Source: an uncultured Oscillibacter sp. (lineage in GTDB: Bacteria > Bacillota > Clostridia > Oscillospirales > Oscillospiraceae). From it: a DNA stretch of 20,403 nucleotides. The position numbers and the translations under genes were made by a program. Shown piece after piece: positions 1-7,588 of this stretch. The stretch lies in contig NZ_CAJTUX010000050.1 of the NCBI RefSeq assembly GCF_910579365.1, positions 1 to 20,403 of the forward strand, written 5' to 3'. The first letter of the stretch is position 1. Every line of letters begins with the position of its first letter. The notes under the pieces are model-generated. The model did not search any database. It had not been told where the DNA came from and saw only the letters and a program-made list of their open reading frames with translations.

Positions 1-265
1 ACGCACCGGCCGCGGAGACTGCGGAGCGCGTCGTCGCTGATCTCCATCCCCGCCGTCAGCTTGAAGAGCAGACGGCAGATGCGGTTCTCTGTGTCCTGCA
101 CAGTGCCGCGCAGAACGGACGCCAGCGCGGGCGGGAGGTAGGCGGTGGCATCCTGACCGGGGACGTACCCGGCGTAGAACCGGATGGTCCTCTTGATGAA
201 CTCGTTTTGTGTGCGGCAGTCGTCCCGCGGACACATCTCCTTGACGAGCTGCCATCGCAGGGTAG
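1..265 (-). pseudogene. Fragment of conjugative-element small protein (CPRDDC family), runs off left edge
   Basis: Reading the minus strand gives a clearly protein-like segment beginning around LRWQLVKEMCPRDDC and continuing with QNEFIKRTIRFYAGYV, then RICRLLFKL and DDALRSLRGRC to the window edge. From memory this resembles a small protein common on integrative conjugative elements of gut Firmicutes, whose members carry a CPREDC..QNEFIEKA core and end with LRGRCVQDVK. No start codon lies in a normal position. The frame opens inside the 3' part of the neighbouring fragment, so the original N-terminus has been lost. The segment after RLLFKL also looks shorter than I recall for relatives, which suggests an internal in-frame deletion. 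Function is unknown; the short N-terminal core is ribbon-helix-helix-like at most. The family assignment rests on recall only. Confidence 0.5.
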
Positions 266-531
266 CGGAAGAAGATCCTGTACAGTGCCAGGGCCATCTC
301 AGAATCGTTGCTCATCAGGAGCTTCTTCGCACCTCCGTTGGAGTCAAGGGCCATGTCTGTGGTGAGCGAGAGTAGTGCGTCTGTCACGGAGAGCTGCCGG
401 TCGTGAGCATACTGCTGTGCAGATTGCAGAGCGGCGTCAGGATCGAAGCGGCCGAAGTGCAGGGTGTGGAAGTACCGGCTGTGCCGGCCCTCTGTTACAA
501 TACGGAGGGCCGGTGGACTGAGTTCCTCCAT
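250..531 (-). pseudogene. Truncated conjugative-element accessory protein, N-terminal ~94 residues
   Basis: A minus-strand frame starts at ATG 531 (MEELSPPALRIVTEG) and has coding character through ALLSLTTDMALDSNGGAKK and EMALALYRIFFRYPAMA, ending near 250. Beyond that the same frame turns into Arg/Pro/His-rich shadow sequence, while the coding signal moves to another frame (the CPRDDC fragment). This indicates a deletion that joined two neighbouring genes out of frame. The frame has no stop before the window edge, so a chimeric protein could still be made. No good ribosome binding site precedes ATG 531. It lies 9 bases downstream of the stop of the 541-723 ORF, as in a compact mobile-element operon. 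I do not recognise a function. Confidence 0.45.
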
Positions 532-540
532 GTTTCGTGG

Positions 541-723
541 TCAGTGGAAGCACATGAGCATTCCCAGGCCTGCCATCTTAGCGATGTCCTGAAGTGTGCT
601 GCCGCTCTCCAGATACAAAGCCGCCGCCACTATTTCACCCGGCGGAACCGCCGAACCGTGTTGGATGATTTCGTAGACTCCCTGCGTCGTCGCGGGAGAG
701 AAGTGGCGGGAGACAAAACTCAT
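541..723 (-). CDS. Small 60-residue ORF in decayed mobile-element region
   Basis: ATG at 723 opens a 60-residue frame beginning MSFVSRHFSPATTQGVYEII and ending MAGLGMLMCFH, closed by TGA at 541. The composition is protein-like, and a short amphipathic helical core (PPGEIVAAALYLESG) is visible. The frame extends upstream to 882, but that extension is Arg/Pro/Ser-rich and overlaps a strong hairpin, so I prefer the internal ATG. No clear ribosome binding site is present, which weakens the case for active translation. It precedes the truncated MEELSPP gene by 9 bases. It may be an intact conjugative-element orphan gene or a 3' fragment of one; I cannot assign a role. Confidence 0.4.
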   Translation of the reverse strand: MSFVSRHFSPATTQGVYEIIQHGSAVPPGEIVAAALYLESGSTLQDIAKMAGLGMLMCFH

Positions 724-786
724 GTTGTAGAGCAGTATTTTTGTGGGCGGCAGCCGCCGCCCTCTGATCGTACCGTGGAGAGCGGA

Positions 787-816
787 GGGGCCAACCCATT
801 CTCCTGGGCTGGCCCC
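787..816. other. Strong hairpin, 12-bp stem with 6-base loop
   Basis: GGGGCCAACCCA is followed after six bases by TGGGCTGGCCCC, which pairs over 12 positions with one G-U/A-C type mismatch. There is no T-run on either side, so it is not a standard intrinsic terminator. It separates the 541-723 ORF from the 833-996 fragment and may be an intergenic hairpin left over from the element's operon. Confidence 0.55.
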
Positions 817-832
817 ATAACTCCCGGCACCG

Positions 833-996
833 TCAGATGGCGGTGATCTCCGGCAGCTCACGTTCCGCCGCTGTCTTCTCAATCCAGTTCAGCAGGTTCT
901 GAAACTCCGCCAGTTCACCGGCCAGCTTGAGCATCGCTGTGCACAGCTCCCGGCTGTCCATCTGGACGGCAGTTTCGAAGAGATTCCACACGTTGA
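833..996 (-). pseudogene. C-terminal fragment of an unknown mobile-element protein
   Basis: On the minus strand a frame reads NVWNLFETAVQMDSREL, then LKLAGELAEFQNLLNWIEK, and ends RELPEITAI followed by TGA at 835-833. The helical, Glu/Leu-rich composition is convincingly coding. No start codon exists upstream in this frame; the sequence immediately upstream is the tail of the RelE-like toxin remnant in another frame. This is therefore the last ~53 residues of a gene whose 5' part was replaced at a junction near 997. I do not recognise the family. Confidence 0.5.
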
Positions 997-1284
997 GTTC
1001 CCAAACAAAATTTGTAGGTAATCGCGGCGACCATACAGAATCCGGTCAATAAAGACCCCGCCGTTTTCTATCCGATAAAAAGTAAGGTGATTTCCTGTGG
1101 CGAGGAACCGAAAACCGCCTTCCGCATCGGCGACAGATGATAAAGAAGCACCGATGAACGGCGTTCAAGATATCAGTAACAATCCGCTCTGCGGCGGAAG
1201 CATTTTGAAGCTCAGAGGCGATATATTCCCAGATTTCGTTTGAGTCCGGCGGGATTCCATGGAATAATAAATCTTATGCTTCAT
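997..1284 (-). pseudogene. RelE/ParE-family toxin, frameshifted remnant
   Basis: ATG 1284 starts MKHKIYYSMESRR, a normal RelE/ParE toxin opening. The frame then breaks: one frame on carries EIWEYIASELQNASAAERIV, and a second shift leads to IGASLSSVADAEGGFRFLA, NHLTFYRIENGGVFIDRIL and finally YGRRDYLQILFGN. Relatives end in a near-identical YGRRDYL.ILF motif. At least two indels are needed: one near the RR/DSNE junction, and one where the sequence between NAV and IGASLSS is shortened. After LFGN the sequence jumps into an unrelated gene fragment, so the native C-terminus is gone. Known members are ribosome-dependent mRNA interferases or gyrase poisons; this copy should be inactive. Confidence 0.75.
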
Positions 1285-1533
1285 TTGCCTTTTCCGGAAA
1301 AACTCCCGCATTTCCTCGGAAGACAGCCAGCCTTCGGTTTCGCCGGATTTCCGCCCCTTCGCCAGCTTGTTCATGAGCCGCAGCGTTGTCTGGCTTTTTT
1401 CATAGTCCTGAATATCTATAATTGCGTATTTGCCGCCTCCGTTCTTAGGGAGAAGGACGGGCGCACCCGCAGCTAAATCGTGCAGTACTTCGCTGTGGTT
1501 GCGCAGATCGGAAATCGGTTTAATGTTCGGCAT
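1165..1533 (-). CDS. Phd/YefM-type antitoxin, fused in frame to start of dead toxin
   Basis: ATG 1533 opens MPNIKPISDLRNHSEVLHD, the typical opening of Phd/YefM-family antitoxins, followed by VLLPKNGGGKYAIIDIQDYE and a helical tail (LMNKLAKGRKSGETEGWLSS). Family proteins bind their own promoter through the N-terminal domain and neutralise the RelE-like toxin with the C-terminal helix. Here no stop separates antitoxin from toxin. Residue 84 is the toxin's initiator Met in the same frame, and translation continues for 39 residues of toxin or out-of-frame sequence to a stop at 1165. In related operons the two genes usually overlap in different frames, so an indel has probably fused them. An AAAGGGG ribosome binding site lies about 10 bases upstream of ATG 1533. 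Confidence 0.72.
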   Translation of the reverse strand: MPNIKPISDLRNHSEVLHDLAAGAPVLLPKNGGGKYAIIDIQDYEKSQTTLRLMNKLAKGRKSGETEGWLSSEEMREFFRKRQMKHKIYYSMESRRTQTKSGNISPLSFKMLPPQSGLLLIS

Positions 1534-1553
1534 AAGCGCCAGCCCCTTTCCAA

Positions 1554-1583
1554 CGCGTACTATATCTTCGTTAGCGTAAAATC
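1554..1583 (-). promoter_or_regulatory. Possible promoter of the antitoxin gene
   Basis: On the minus strand TTGATT is followed after 15 bases by TATAGT (or after 17 by TAGTAC), about 20-30 bases upstream of the AAAGGGG ribosome binding site. The hexamers are fair matches to -35/-10 consensus, but nothing else supports them. Confidence 0.3.
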
Positions 1584-1623
1584 AACTGCGAATTCACAGC
1601 GCTTCTTTATAAAACAGCCGTAT

Positions 1624-3498
1624 TCATTGGAGCAGAGGCCTGAAAATCATCTCCAGGTCATCCTCGCTGGTGGGCAGAACCTCCAGCGTCCGCCGCCCGA
1701 TGGCCTCCAGCATGGTCTGCTCCTTTTGACAGAGCCGCCGGTACACCTCGCCCTCCATGGACCAGGGACCCTTTTCCGTTTGGTACTCTGTCTGAAGGAA
1801 AGCATACTGCGTATACTGCCCCTTGGGAAGCCCCAGGCGGTGGATGCGGTCCTTGGACTGGAGCAGGTGAACCAGATTATAGCTGTACTCAAAATAGACG
1901 GCGTCGTGACAGATGCTGTGCAGGGACACGGACTCCGCCAGGGTGTGGGGGTTGGTCAGCAGAACCTGAAATCGCCCTAATTTGAAATCCTGCAAGATGT
2001 CCTGCCGCTCCTCCAGCGGCACCGCGCCGTAAATACAGCGGGTGGGGATGCCGCGCTTCTCCAGGGCTTCAGACAGCGTATGGATGGAGTCCAGAAAGAC
2101 GCACCAGATGATTACCGGCTTTCCATCTCTGGCCAGCTCCTCCGCCAGCTGGACGCAACGGCGGAACTTCCCGGAGGGGGGGCAGGCTTCGATCAGCTGC
2201 CGGGCCTCCTGGCCGCAGCCGTCGAGGCCGGCGTCTCCCGCCGGGCCGCCGTCGTCCAGCAGATACTGGAAATCCTGGAGATCCAGCCGCTGGAGCAACA
2301 GCTGGGGATTGCTCTCCAGCTGGAGGATTCGCAGGAACAACGCCAGCTTGTTCCCCCGGTATTGTTGAACCAGCAGCTCCAGCAGCCGGTTTTCCTCGCC
2401 TCCAGCGGGGCAGGTGAGAAGCTTGTCCGGTAAAGCCGGAGGGACTTCCAGCTGCTCTTTGGTGGTCCGGCAAAAGAACGGCTGGAGCCGTTTGTTGACC
2501 GTCTCCGCCTCCACCGGGGTGGGGTGGCGGAGAAGCACGTCGGAGAATCCGAAAAATTCGTCGTAGTCGCTGGGAAACAGCATGTGCAGCAGATTATAAA
2601 GGTCCAGATAGGAGTTGGGGATGGGGGTCCCGGTGAGGGCGATAAACTGCTCGGCCTGCTCCGCCAGGGCCAGGGCGGCGGAGGCGTACTCCCCGCCCAC
2701 CTTTTTGACCTTGTGGACCTCGTCGAAGACCAAAAGAGCCTGGGACTGGACCAGGGGAATCAGGTCCTCCAGCACGCCGCCCAACGTCTCATAGTTCACC
2801 AGGATCAGGTTCGCGTTTCCCGCGTCGAACCGCAGCGCCGCCCGCCGTTCCGCCGTGGAGGACAGGCCGGGGGCATGGAGATTCAGAGCCCGCAGGGACT
2901 CCTTTCCGGCAAAGCACAGGAAAAACTCGTCCATCCAGGAGCCGAAGGCGTTCTTGGGGCAGACCACCACCAGCCGCTTGATGAGCCCCCGGCTTTTCAG
3001 ACAAGCGTAGACCCCCAGTACGGAGGCGGTCTTGCCGGAACCGGGAACGGAGAAGTTGGCGGAGCGCTTCATGGCGCACATGAAAAAGGAATCCCACATC
3101 TGCCGCTCCCGCAGAGGCCGGGCCATGGCGGCGTTCACCACGGACTGGTATTCCTGAAACCGGGGAAGCAGCTTTTCCTCCCGGTTTTTGATCTCCACGC
3201 CCAGCCGGAAACGCTGCTCCAGGTAGTTCCCCCGGCCTTGGATATACTCCGCCAGGGCAGGGGAGACCGTGAGGGCGGCGTTTCGCTTGGCGCATTCGGC
3301 TTCACACAGGGAGATCACGCGCTGGCAGTCTCGATAGGTCAGGGCGGGCTTGCAAAGGAACAGGCCGTCCTCCCGCTTTGCGATATAGCGGCGCAGGGAC
3401 AGCTTATAGAATGCGCCGCAGGGCAGGGCCTCCGCCTCCTCAGCCGGGAGGCTGAGGGTCAGGGCGGCGCCGTCGTAGTCTAAGATCCAGCCGGTCAT
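1624..3498 (-). CDS. SNF2-family DEAD/DEAH-box helicase (ATP-dependent translocase)
   Basis: The 624-residue protein has the full superfamily 2 motif set in order: Walker A SVPGSGKT (150-157), motif Ia VVVCPKNAFGSW (177-188), DEVH box (259-262), motif III TGTPIPN (289-295), and in lobe 2 PVIIWCVF (461-468), TNPHTLAESVSLH (515-527) and the motif VI QSKDRIHRLG (547-556). The last motif, together with TGTPIPN, is characteristic of the SNF2 group, which translocates on double-stranded DNA and remodels protein-DNA complexes. The first ~110 residues are family-specific, and no nuclease domain is visible. AGGAGG seven bases before ATG 3498 supports the start. It is the last gene of the alpha-CTD/ParB/SNF2 operon, 48 bases after the ParB-like gene. 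SNF2 proteins are frequent parts of phage-defence loci; that role here is inference. Confidence 0.9.
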   Translation of the reverse strand: MTGWILDYDGAALTLSLPAEEAEALPCGAFYKLSLRRYIAKREDGLFLCKPALTYRDCQRVISLCEAECAKRNAALTVSPALAEYIQGRGNYLEQRFRLGVEIKNREEKLLPRFQEYQSVVNAAMARPLRERQMWDSFFMCAMKRSANFSVPGSGKTASVLGVYACLKSRGLIKRLVVVCPKNAFGSWMDEFFLCFAGKESLRALNLHAPGLSSTAERRAALRFDAGNANLILVNYETLGGVLEDLIPLVQSQALLVFDEVHKVKKVGGEYASAALALAEQAEQFIALTGTPIPNSYLDLYNLLHMLFPSDYDEFFGFSDVLLRHPTPVEAETVNKRLQPFFCRTTKEQLEVPPALPDKLLTCPAGGEENRLLELLVQQYRGNKLALFLRILQLESNPQLLLQRLDLQDFQYLLDDGGPAGDAGLDGCGQEARQLIEACPPSGKFRRCVQLAEELARDGKPVIIWCVFLDSIHTLSEALEKRGIPTRCIYGAVPLEERQDILQDFKLGRFQVLLTNPHTLAESVSLHSICHDAVYFEYSYNLVHLLQSKDRIHRLGLPKGQYTQYAFLQTEYQTEKGPWSMEGEVYRRLCQKEQTMLEAIGRRTLEVLPTSEDDLEMIFRPLLQ

Positions 3499-3546
3499 GG
3501 AGAAACCTCCTGATGTTCCTTGATTGCCGTTCCGGGCAGGGGCCGC

Positions 3547-4764
3547 TTATTGCGGCAGATACCCCCGAATTTCGTCCACCGCCCGCTCCAGCAGGTCCAG
3601 CTGCCGCCGCAGGCGCTGGAGCTCGCTGTCTCCCAGCCGGGAGAGGATGTTCACGTCGATGCTCTCCAGAAACCCGGTGGCCTTCTCCACCAGCAGGATG
3701 GGCCGGTTCCGGGTTTCCGTCTTCCGGGTCCGGAGCAGGTATTTGTCCATGGACTGCTCCAGAGCGCCGCTCAAATCCTCTCGGATCCGAACCCGGTCCC
3801 GGATGGCCTGGGTGCTCATCTCCTGGGGAGGGGGGAGAATGCCGATGACTTCGGCGGCGATCTCCCGCTGTTCCTCCAGGAAGTCCTCCTGCTGTTCGCC
3901 GCCCATGATGTTCTTAAAGCCCCGGATGAAGCGGGTCATATCCCCGGCGGGCCGCAGGAGGATGTTGACAAAGACGCTGTTTTTCAAATCCTCCTTCTCG
4001 TCCTCTGTCCGGCACTTTTTGAGGAGCTTCTGAAGCTCCTCCAGGGGGTAGTAGAGCTTTAAGTCCCGGGCGATGTAGAACTGCCCCGGCGCGTTGATAA
4101 ACTCCAGAAGCTCCACCATCAGCTCCGCCAGCTCTATCCGCTTTTTCACGTCGGTGACGCTCTCATTGGTGCTTCTCGCGTACTCCTCGGGGGTCAGCAG
4201 CCCGGTTTCAAGAAGGTCGTGGTACACGCCCACCAGCCGGTCAATGGGGTCGTAGTCCACCTTGCTCTCCTCGCCGTGCTGGATGGCGAGCTCCAGGAGC
4301 TTGATCTGCTTGGCGCTGCGCTCGATGCTCCGGTCCAGAATGACGGCTTCGAACCAGCTGAATCTCGTGTCTTCCGCGGAGAGCTGCCGGAGGCAGGTAA
4401 AGCGCCGGTTCCCGTCGATGATCCGCCCGTCGTTCAGCACCACGCCCGGCTCCCGCTGGTCCACAAGCTTGATGTTGGCCTTGGTTTTGCGGATGGCGTC
4501 GGGGTTGCTCTCCACAATGAAGCCCTCGATGATCTGGTTGTATGCCTCCCGGTCTGCCGGTATCGGAGTCCGTCCGCTGTGCTGGGCCCGGTACTGGCTG
4601 ATCCAGGTGGAGATGCGGTCGTTCTGGTCGTTGTAATACAGCTGGTCCAGCTTGATCCGGTACACCGGATAGGCCTCGGTGGCGCCGTCTATGGTCAGTT
4701 TCCGGGTCAGAGAAGTCTTTTGCACCGCGTGCTGGGACAGGCCGTCCCGCAGTAAATCCGTCAT
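3547..4764 (-). CDS. ParB/Srx-fold protein with DGNRR motif
   Basis: The 405-residue protein starts MTDLLRDGLSQH at ATG 4764. GGAGG lies 10 bases upstream and the start is 2 bases beyond the stop of the preceding gene, so translation is likely coupled. An open extension to 5073 is only the shadow of the upstream gene. Residues ~33-130 look like a ParB N-terminal domain: YPVYRIKLDQLYYN at the front and NDGRIIDGNRRFTCLRQL around 111-128. DGNRR (117-121) corresponds to the GERR/GNHR nucleotide-binding box of ParB and DndB-like proteins. The remaining ~270 residues are alpha-helical with acidic and basic stretches; no classical ParB HTH or ParA partner is seen nearby. A CTP- or ATP-binding role is inferred from the fold only. 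Its place between a sigma/alpha-CTD-like protein and an SNF2 motor suggests DNA loading or recognition rather than chromosome partition. Confidence 0.8.
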   Translation of the reverse strand: MTDLLRDGLSQHAVQKTSLTRKLTIDGATEAYPVYRIKLDQLYYNDQNDRISTWISQYRAQHSGRTPIPADREAYNQIIEGFIVESNPDAIRKTKANIKLVDQREPGVVLNDGRIIDGNRRFTCLRQLSAEDTRFSWFEAVILDRSIERSAKQIKLLELAIQHGEESKVDYDPIDRLVGVYHDLLETGLLTPEEYARSTNESVTDVKKRIELAELMVELLEFINAPGQFYIARDLKLYYPLEELQKLLKKCRTEDEKEDLKNSVFVNILLRPAGDMTRFIRGFKNIMGGEQQEDFLEEQREIAAEVIGILPPPQEMSTQAIRDRVRIREDLSGALEQSMDKYLLRTRKTETRNRPILLVEKATGFLESIDVNILSRLGDSELQRLRRQLDLLERAVDEIRGYLPQ

Positions 4765-4766
4765 GA

Positions 4767-7424
4767 TCAAATTTCCTCCAGATACGTGTCGTAGTCTATG
4801 TATACCGCTTTCATAATGGCGTCGTAGTACAGCTCGGAACTCTGCGCCACCGCCATCAGTTTGTAAGGCGGGATGAAGATTTCGTATTGCCGCTCCAGCG
4901 TTTCCTGGAGTTCGTAAATGTCGATGCGTCCGCTTGGCTCCGCCTCCACCAGCCAGCGGAGAAAGTCCGCCAGTTGAATGGTTTTCCGGCCCCGGCAGAA
5001 CAGCCGGGTTCCGCCCATGCGGCGGTGAGTGAAGCGCTCCGGATCCTCCGCCAGCAGGGAGCTGTAGAACCACTCGTCAAAGCCCAGATCGTCCAGGAGA
5101 TGCGTAAAGCCCTCCCGCCGGAGAGAGGTAACGGTGAAGTAATCGCCGGGCCGGGTAAAGGCGCACACGGCGGCGCAGTAATCCGCCAGGGTTCCGGCGT
5201 CCACGCCGCTGGACTGGAGCCGCCGGAGAGAGATGTACTGAAGGGGCAGAAACTCCACGATTTCCCGCCGGGACTTGAGGTCGCTCAGCTCCGAGCGATA
5301 GGTTTTAACATCTGCGTAGCGGTAGTTCTGCTGGGTCATATCCACAATATCCGCGTCGGTCAGCAGATGGTGGAAGTAAGCGGTAGCGCCGGAATAGCGC
5401 GTGGATACCACGTAGTTTTGATACGGATGGAAGCCCAGGCTTTTCAGGACAAACGGGTTCAAGTCCTCCGGGTTGGTCTGGGGGAATTCCTGCCGGTAGA
5501 GTCGGCGGATATCTGCCATCCGGTAGAAATCCTCCGTCAGCAGAGCCGCCATACGGCGCTGCTGTTCCTCCGGCAGCGGCGGCTGGTCGAGGCGGTAGAC
5601 GCCGTTATGAAAATAGGGGTCAATACAGGCGAAGTAGCTTCCCAGGGCGGTGGCGCTTTTCACGCCATAGGCTTCCTCATAGCGCTGTGCCAGGTCGGTG
5701 TTGGCGATGGGGGAATACCGCCGCAGCAGGTCTAGTACCTGCCGGTCCCGGTCCGGTGTGCCGATCTCGATGGTGGGCATCTTTTTGAATCGGACCCTCT
5801 CATCGTCCTGGGGCCATATTTTTTTCAGAAGGTTGTGCAGCTCGTATTCATCCCGGATGTCGTATTCCCGCATCAGCTCCGGGTAGTCCCGGAAGAGCTT
5901 CAGGGAGGTGATTTCCATGTCCTCATATCGCTCCAGCTCCAGGGCTTCCAGCAGCGGGGCAAAGTCCTGCTCGGCAATGGGATAATAGCGGAACCGCCGC
6001 CACTGGCTCCATAGGAGGTTGCTGCTGGCGCTGAATTTGTTTTCATATGTGCGGAATTCAATGGTGAACTTCGGGTCCTCCTCCAGTCCCAGGGATTCCA
6101 GCAGCGCCTGATACTGCTGGAAGAATTCCTCCATACTGGTGGAATCTTGGCAGCGGGTCCGTACCAGGTGGTCTGTCAGCGCGAGACGGTTTTTCAAAAC
6201 CCGGACGCCGTCGATGGTCACATAGTGCTTATAGACCGCCCGCTCCGCCTTGCGCCGGAGGGAAACCGGGATACGCTCGTCCGCCAGCAGTTCTTGAATG
6301 GGTTTCCGGTCGCCTTTGGGGCGAGTCATTTCCAGATAATAATAGGCTTCTTCCGGCTCGCCGAAAGACAGCAGAAAGTCCTCAAGGGAAACATCGTAAT
6401 GGTTGAACAGGTACTGGTACTGGTCCTCATGGAGCCGGGGGCGGCGGTCCAGGGCCTTGTTCGTCAACTGCCGGACCCGTTCCCGGGTTACGCCCAAGCG
6501 CTGGCCGATTTCCTCCAAGGTTTCTCCCCGGAGGCGGGAGAGCAGAATATCCCGCTGTCTCTGGTTGGAAATGCGCTCCGCGAACTCCAGGGCGGTGGGC
6601 CAGCGGCGGCGGACCCGGTTGTCCCGTATCGTAACCTGTTCCCGGCTCAGCAAGTCCCCCAAAAGGAGATTCAGCGTCCGAATAGAGGTTCCGGCGGGCA
6701 GATGCCGCAGCAGTTCCTCCGGGCTGACGCTCTCCTCATGGGGTTCCAGCAGCCGGAGGATGGCCCGCCGGGCCTCCCGGCGGACGGGTCCCTGCTGAAA
6801 GGCCAGGTCCAAAAGCTCCGCCTCCTCCGCGTTGGGAGAAGCCTCCCAACAGGGGGCCAGATACCGGAGGAGGTCCCCCTGGGGCAGCTTTGTGAAGGCG
6901 GACAGCTCCTTTACTATTGCGCGGAGTGCCCCGCTGGGCCCTTCGGGCAGGGCCGATCCTCCCGCATTGGGGAACGAAAACTGTTCCCGCAGTTCTTCCA
7001 GCTTCTCCATGATCTGCTTGGCGGTTTTTCGGCCCATGTTCTTGACGGACAGCAGGGATTCCAGGGTGGCACCGGACAAATCCGCTGCGGTACGGACACC
7101 CATGCTCTCCAGGCAGTTGTTCGCCCGGACGGACAGACCCAGTTCCCTAATTGGGATATCCGGCAGGCGGGGCGGCGGCGGGGGTTCCAACGGTTTGGGC
7201 TTGGAGGCCACCATCTGGAATCCGTCCCCGGCGCGGATGCGGGCGGCGAGGCTGGTCAGCTCGTCGGCGCTCTTTTGCCCCAGGTTCCGAATGTCCAGCC
7301 ACTTGTCCGCCGGATAGTCCAGTAGCTGGCCCACAGTGTGGATGCCCGCCCGCCGCAGGCAGTTGCTGGAGCGCCTGGAGAGAGGGAGAATCTCCACAGA
7401 GTCCTCCCGCGTCAAATATAGCAT
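4767..7424 (-). CDS. Large protein with two RNAP alpha-CTD-like domains and a sigma region 4-like HTH
   Basis: I place the start at ATG 7424 (MLYLTREDSVEILPLS): GAGAAGGA lies 7-8 bases upstream, and the frame extension to 7568 would begin inside or upstream of the operator/promoter. The protein is 885 residues. Residues ~10-63 and ~90-147 each resemble an RNA polymerase alpha-CTD: RSSNCL (18-23) with NLGQKS (47-52), and RANNCL (100-105) with NMGRKT (129-134), matching the E. coli R265-N268-C269-L270 and G296-K298-S299 DNA-contacting positions. Residues ~285-325 form a sigma-70 region 4-like HTH (ETLEEIGQRLGVTRERVRQL, 301-320). The C-terminal ~550 residues are unassigned; a winged-helix-like segment near SATALGSYFACIDPYFHNG is possible. 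It is first in the operon and may bind DNA or contact RNA polymerase. No function is established. Confidence 0.85.
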   Translation of the reverse strand: MLYLTREDSVEILPLSRRSSNCLRRAGIHTVGQLLDYPADKWLDIRNLGQKSADELTSLAARIRAGDGFQMVASKPKPLEPPPPPRLPDIPIRELGLSVRANNCLESMGVRTAADLSGATLESLLSVKNMGRKTAKQIMEKLEELREQFSFPNAGGSALPEGPSGALRAIVKELSAFTKLPQGDLLRYLAPCWEASPNAEEAELLDLAFQQGPVRREARRAILRLLEPHEESVSPEELLRHLPAGTSIRTLNLLLGDLLSREQVTIRDNRVRRRWPTALEFAERISNQRQRDILLSRLRGETLEEIGQRLGVTRERVRQLTNKALDRRPRLHEDQYQYLFNHYDVSLEDFLLSFGEPEEAYYYLEMTRPKGDRKPIQELLADERIPVSLRRKAERAVYKHYVTIDGVRVLKNRLALTDHLVRTRCQDSTSMEEFFQQYQALLESLGLEEDPKFTIEFRTYENKFSASSNLLWSQWRRFRYYPIAEQDFAPLLEALELERYEDMEITSLKLFRDYPELMREYDIRDEYELHNLLKKIWPQDDERVRFKKMPTIEIGTPDRDRQVLDLLRRYSPIANTDLAQRYEEAYGVKSATALGSYFACIDPYFHNGVYRLDQPPLPEEQQRRMAALLTEDFYRMADIRRLYRQEFPQTNPEDLNPFVLKSLGFHPYQNYVVSTRYSGATAYFHHLLTDADIVDMTQQNYRYADVKTYRSELSDLKSRREIVEFLPLQYISLRRLQSSGVDAGTLADYCAAVCAFTRPGDYFTVTSLRREGFTHLLDDLGFDEWFYSSLLAEDPERFTHRRMGGTRLFCRGRKTIQLADFLRWLVEAEPSGRIDIYELQETLERQYEIFIPPYKLMAVAQSSELYYDAIMKAVYIDYDTYLEEI

Positions 7425-7505
7425 GGCAATTTCCTTCTCCACTGATTTTAGGATGTCACGGCTTGAGAAGCCTGTCAAGCCGCCTGCACGGAGTTTTCCG
7501 GGTAT

Positions 7506-7534
7506 AGGATACCATACGAGTCCATCATTTACCA
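7506..7534 (-). promoter_or_regulatory. Promoter P1 for the alpha-CTD/ParB/SNF2 operon
   Basis: On the minus strand TGGTAA (7534-7529) directly abuts the palindrome at 7535-7549. It is followed after 17 bases by TATCCT (7511-7506), a four-of-six match to TATAAT. The same arrangement (palindrome, TGGTWW, 17 bases, -10-like hexamer) occurs at P2 and P3. The poor -35 hexamer overlapping the operator edge fits an activator-dependent promoter, but repression is also possible. The predicted leader to ATG 7424 is about 75 bases. Confidence 0.5.
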
Positions 7535-7549
7535 TATGCAGTCTGCATA
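7535..7549. promoter_or_regulatory. Operator palindrome O1 (TATGCAGTCTGCATA)
   Basis: TATGCAG-T-CTGCATA is a perfect 7-1-7 palindrome. It is flanked by CATATGGT-type sequence reading toward the minus-strand operon. A near copy in inverted orientation lies 25 bases away at 7574-7588, and another copy lies at 12445-12459. Confidence 0.7.
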
Positions 7550-7573
7550 GGGTTTCAAATTTTTTCAAGACCC

Positions 7574-7588
7574 TATGCAGCCAGCATA
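7574..7588. promoter_or_regulatory. Operator palindrome O2 (TATGCAGCCAGCATA)
   Basis: This is an imperfect palindrome differing from a perfect dyad at one pair. The 23-base block around it (ACCCTATGCAG..GCATATGGT) is the near-exact reverse complement of the block around O1, so the two form a large inverted repeat spanning the divergent promoters. Centre-to-centre spacing is 39 bases. Confidence 0.7.

Noticed and set aside
4765..5073. N-terminal extension of the ParB-like frame
   Set aside because: Gly/Pro/His-rich shadow of the alpha-CTD gene; ATG 4764 has a ribosome binding site and translational coupling.
7425..7568. 48-residue N-terminal extension of the alpha-CTD protein
   Set aside because: It would start upstream of promoter P1 and overlap operator O1; ATG 7424 has a good GAGAAGGA site.
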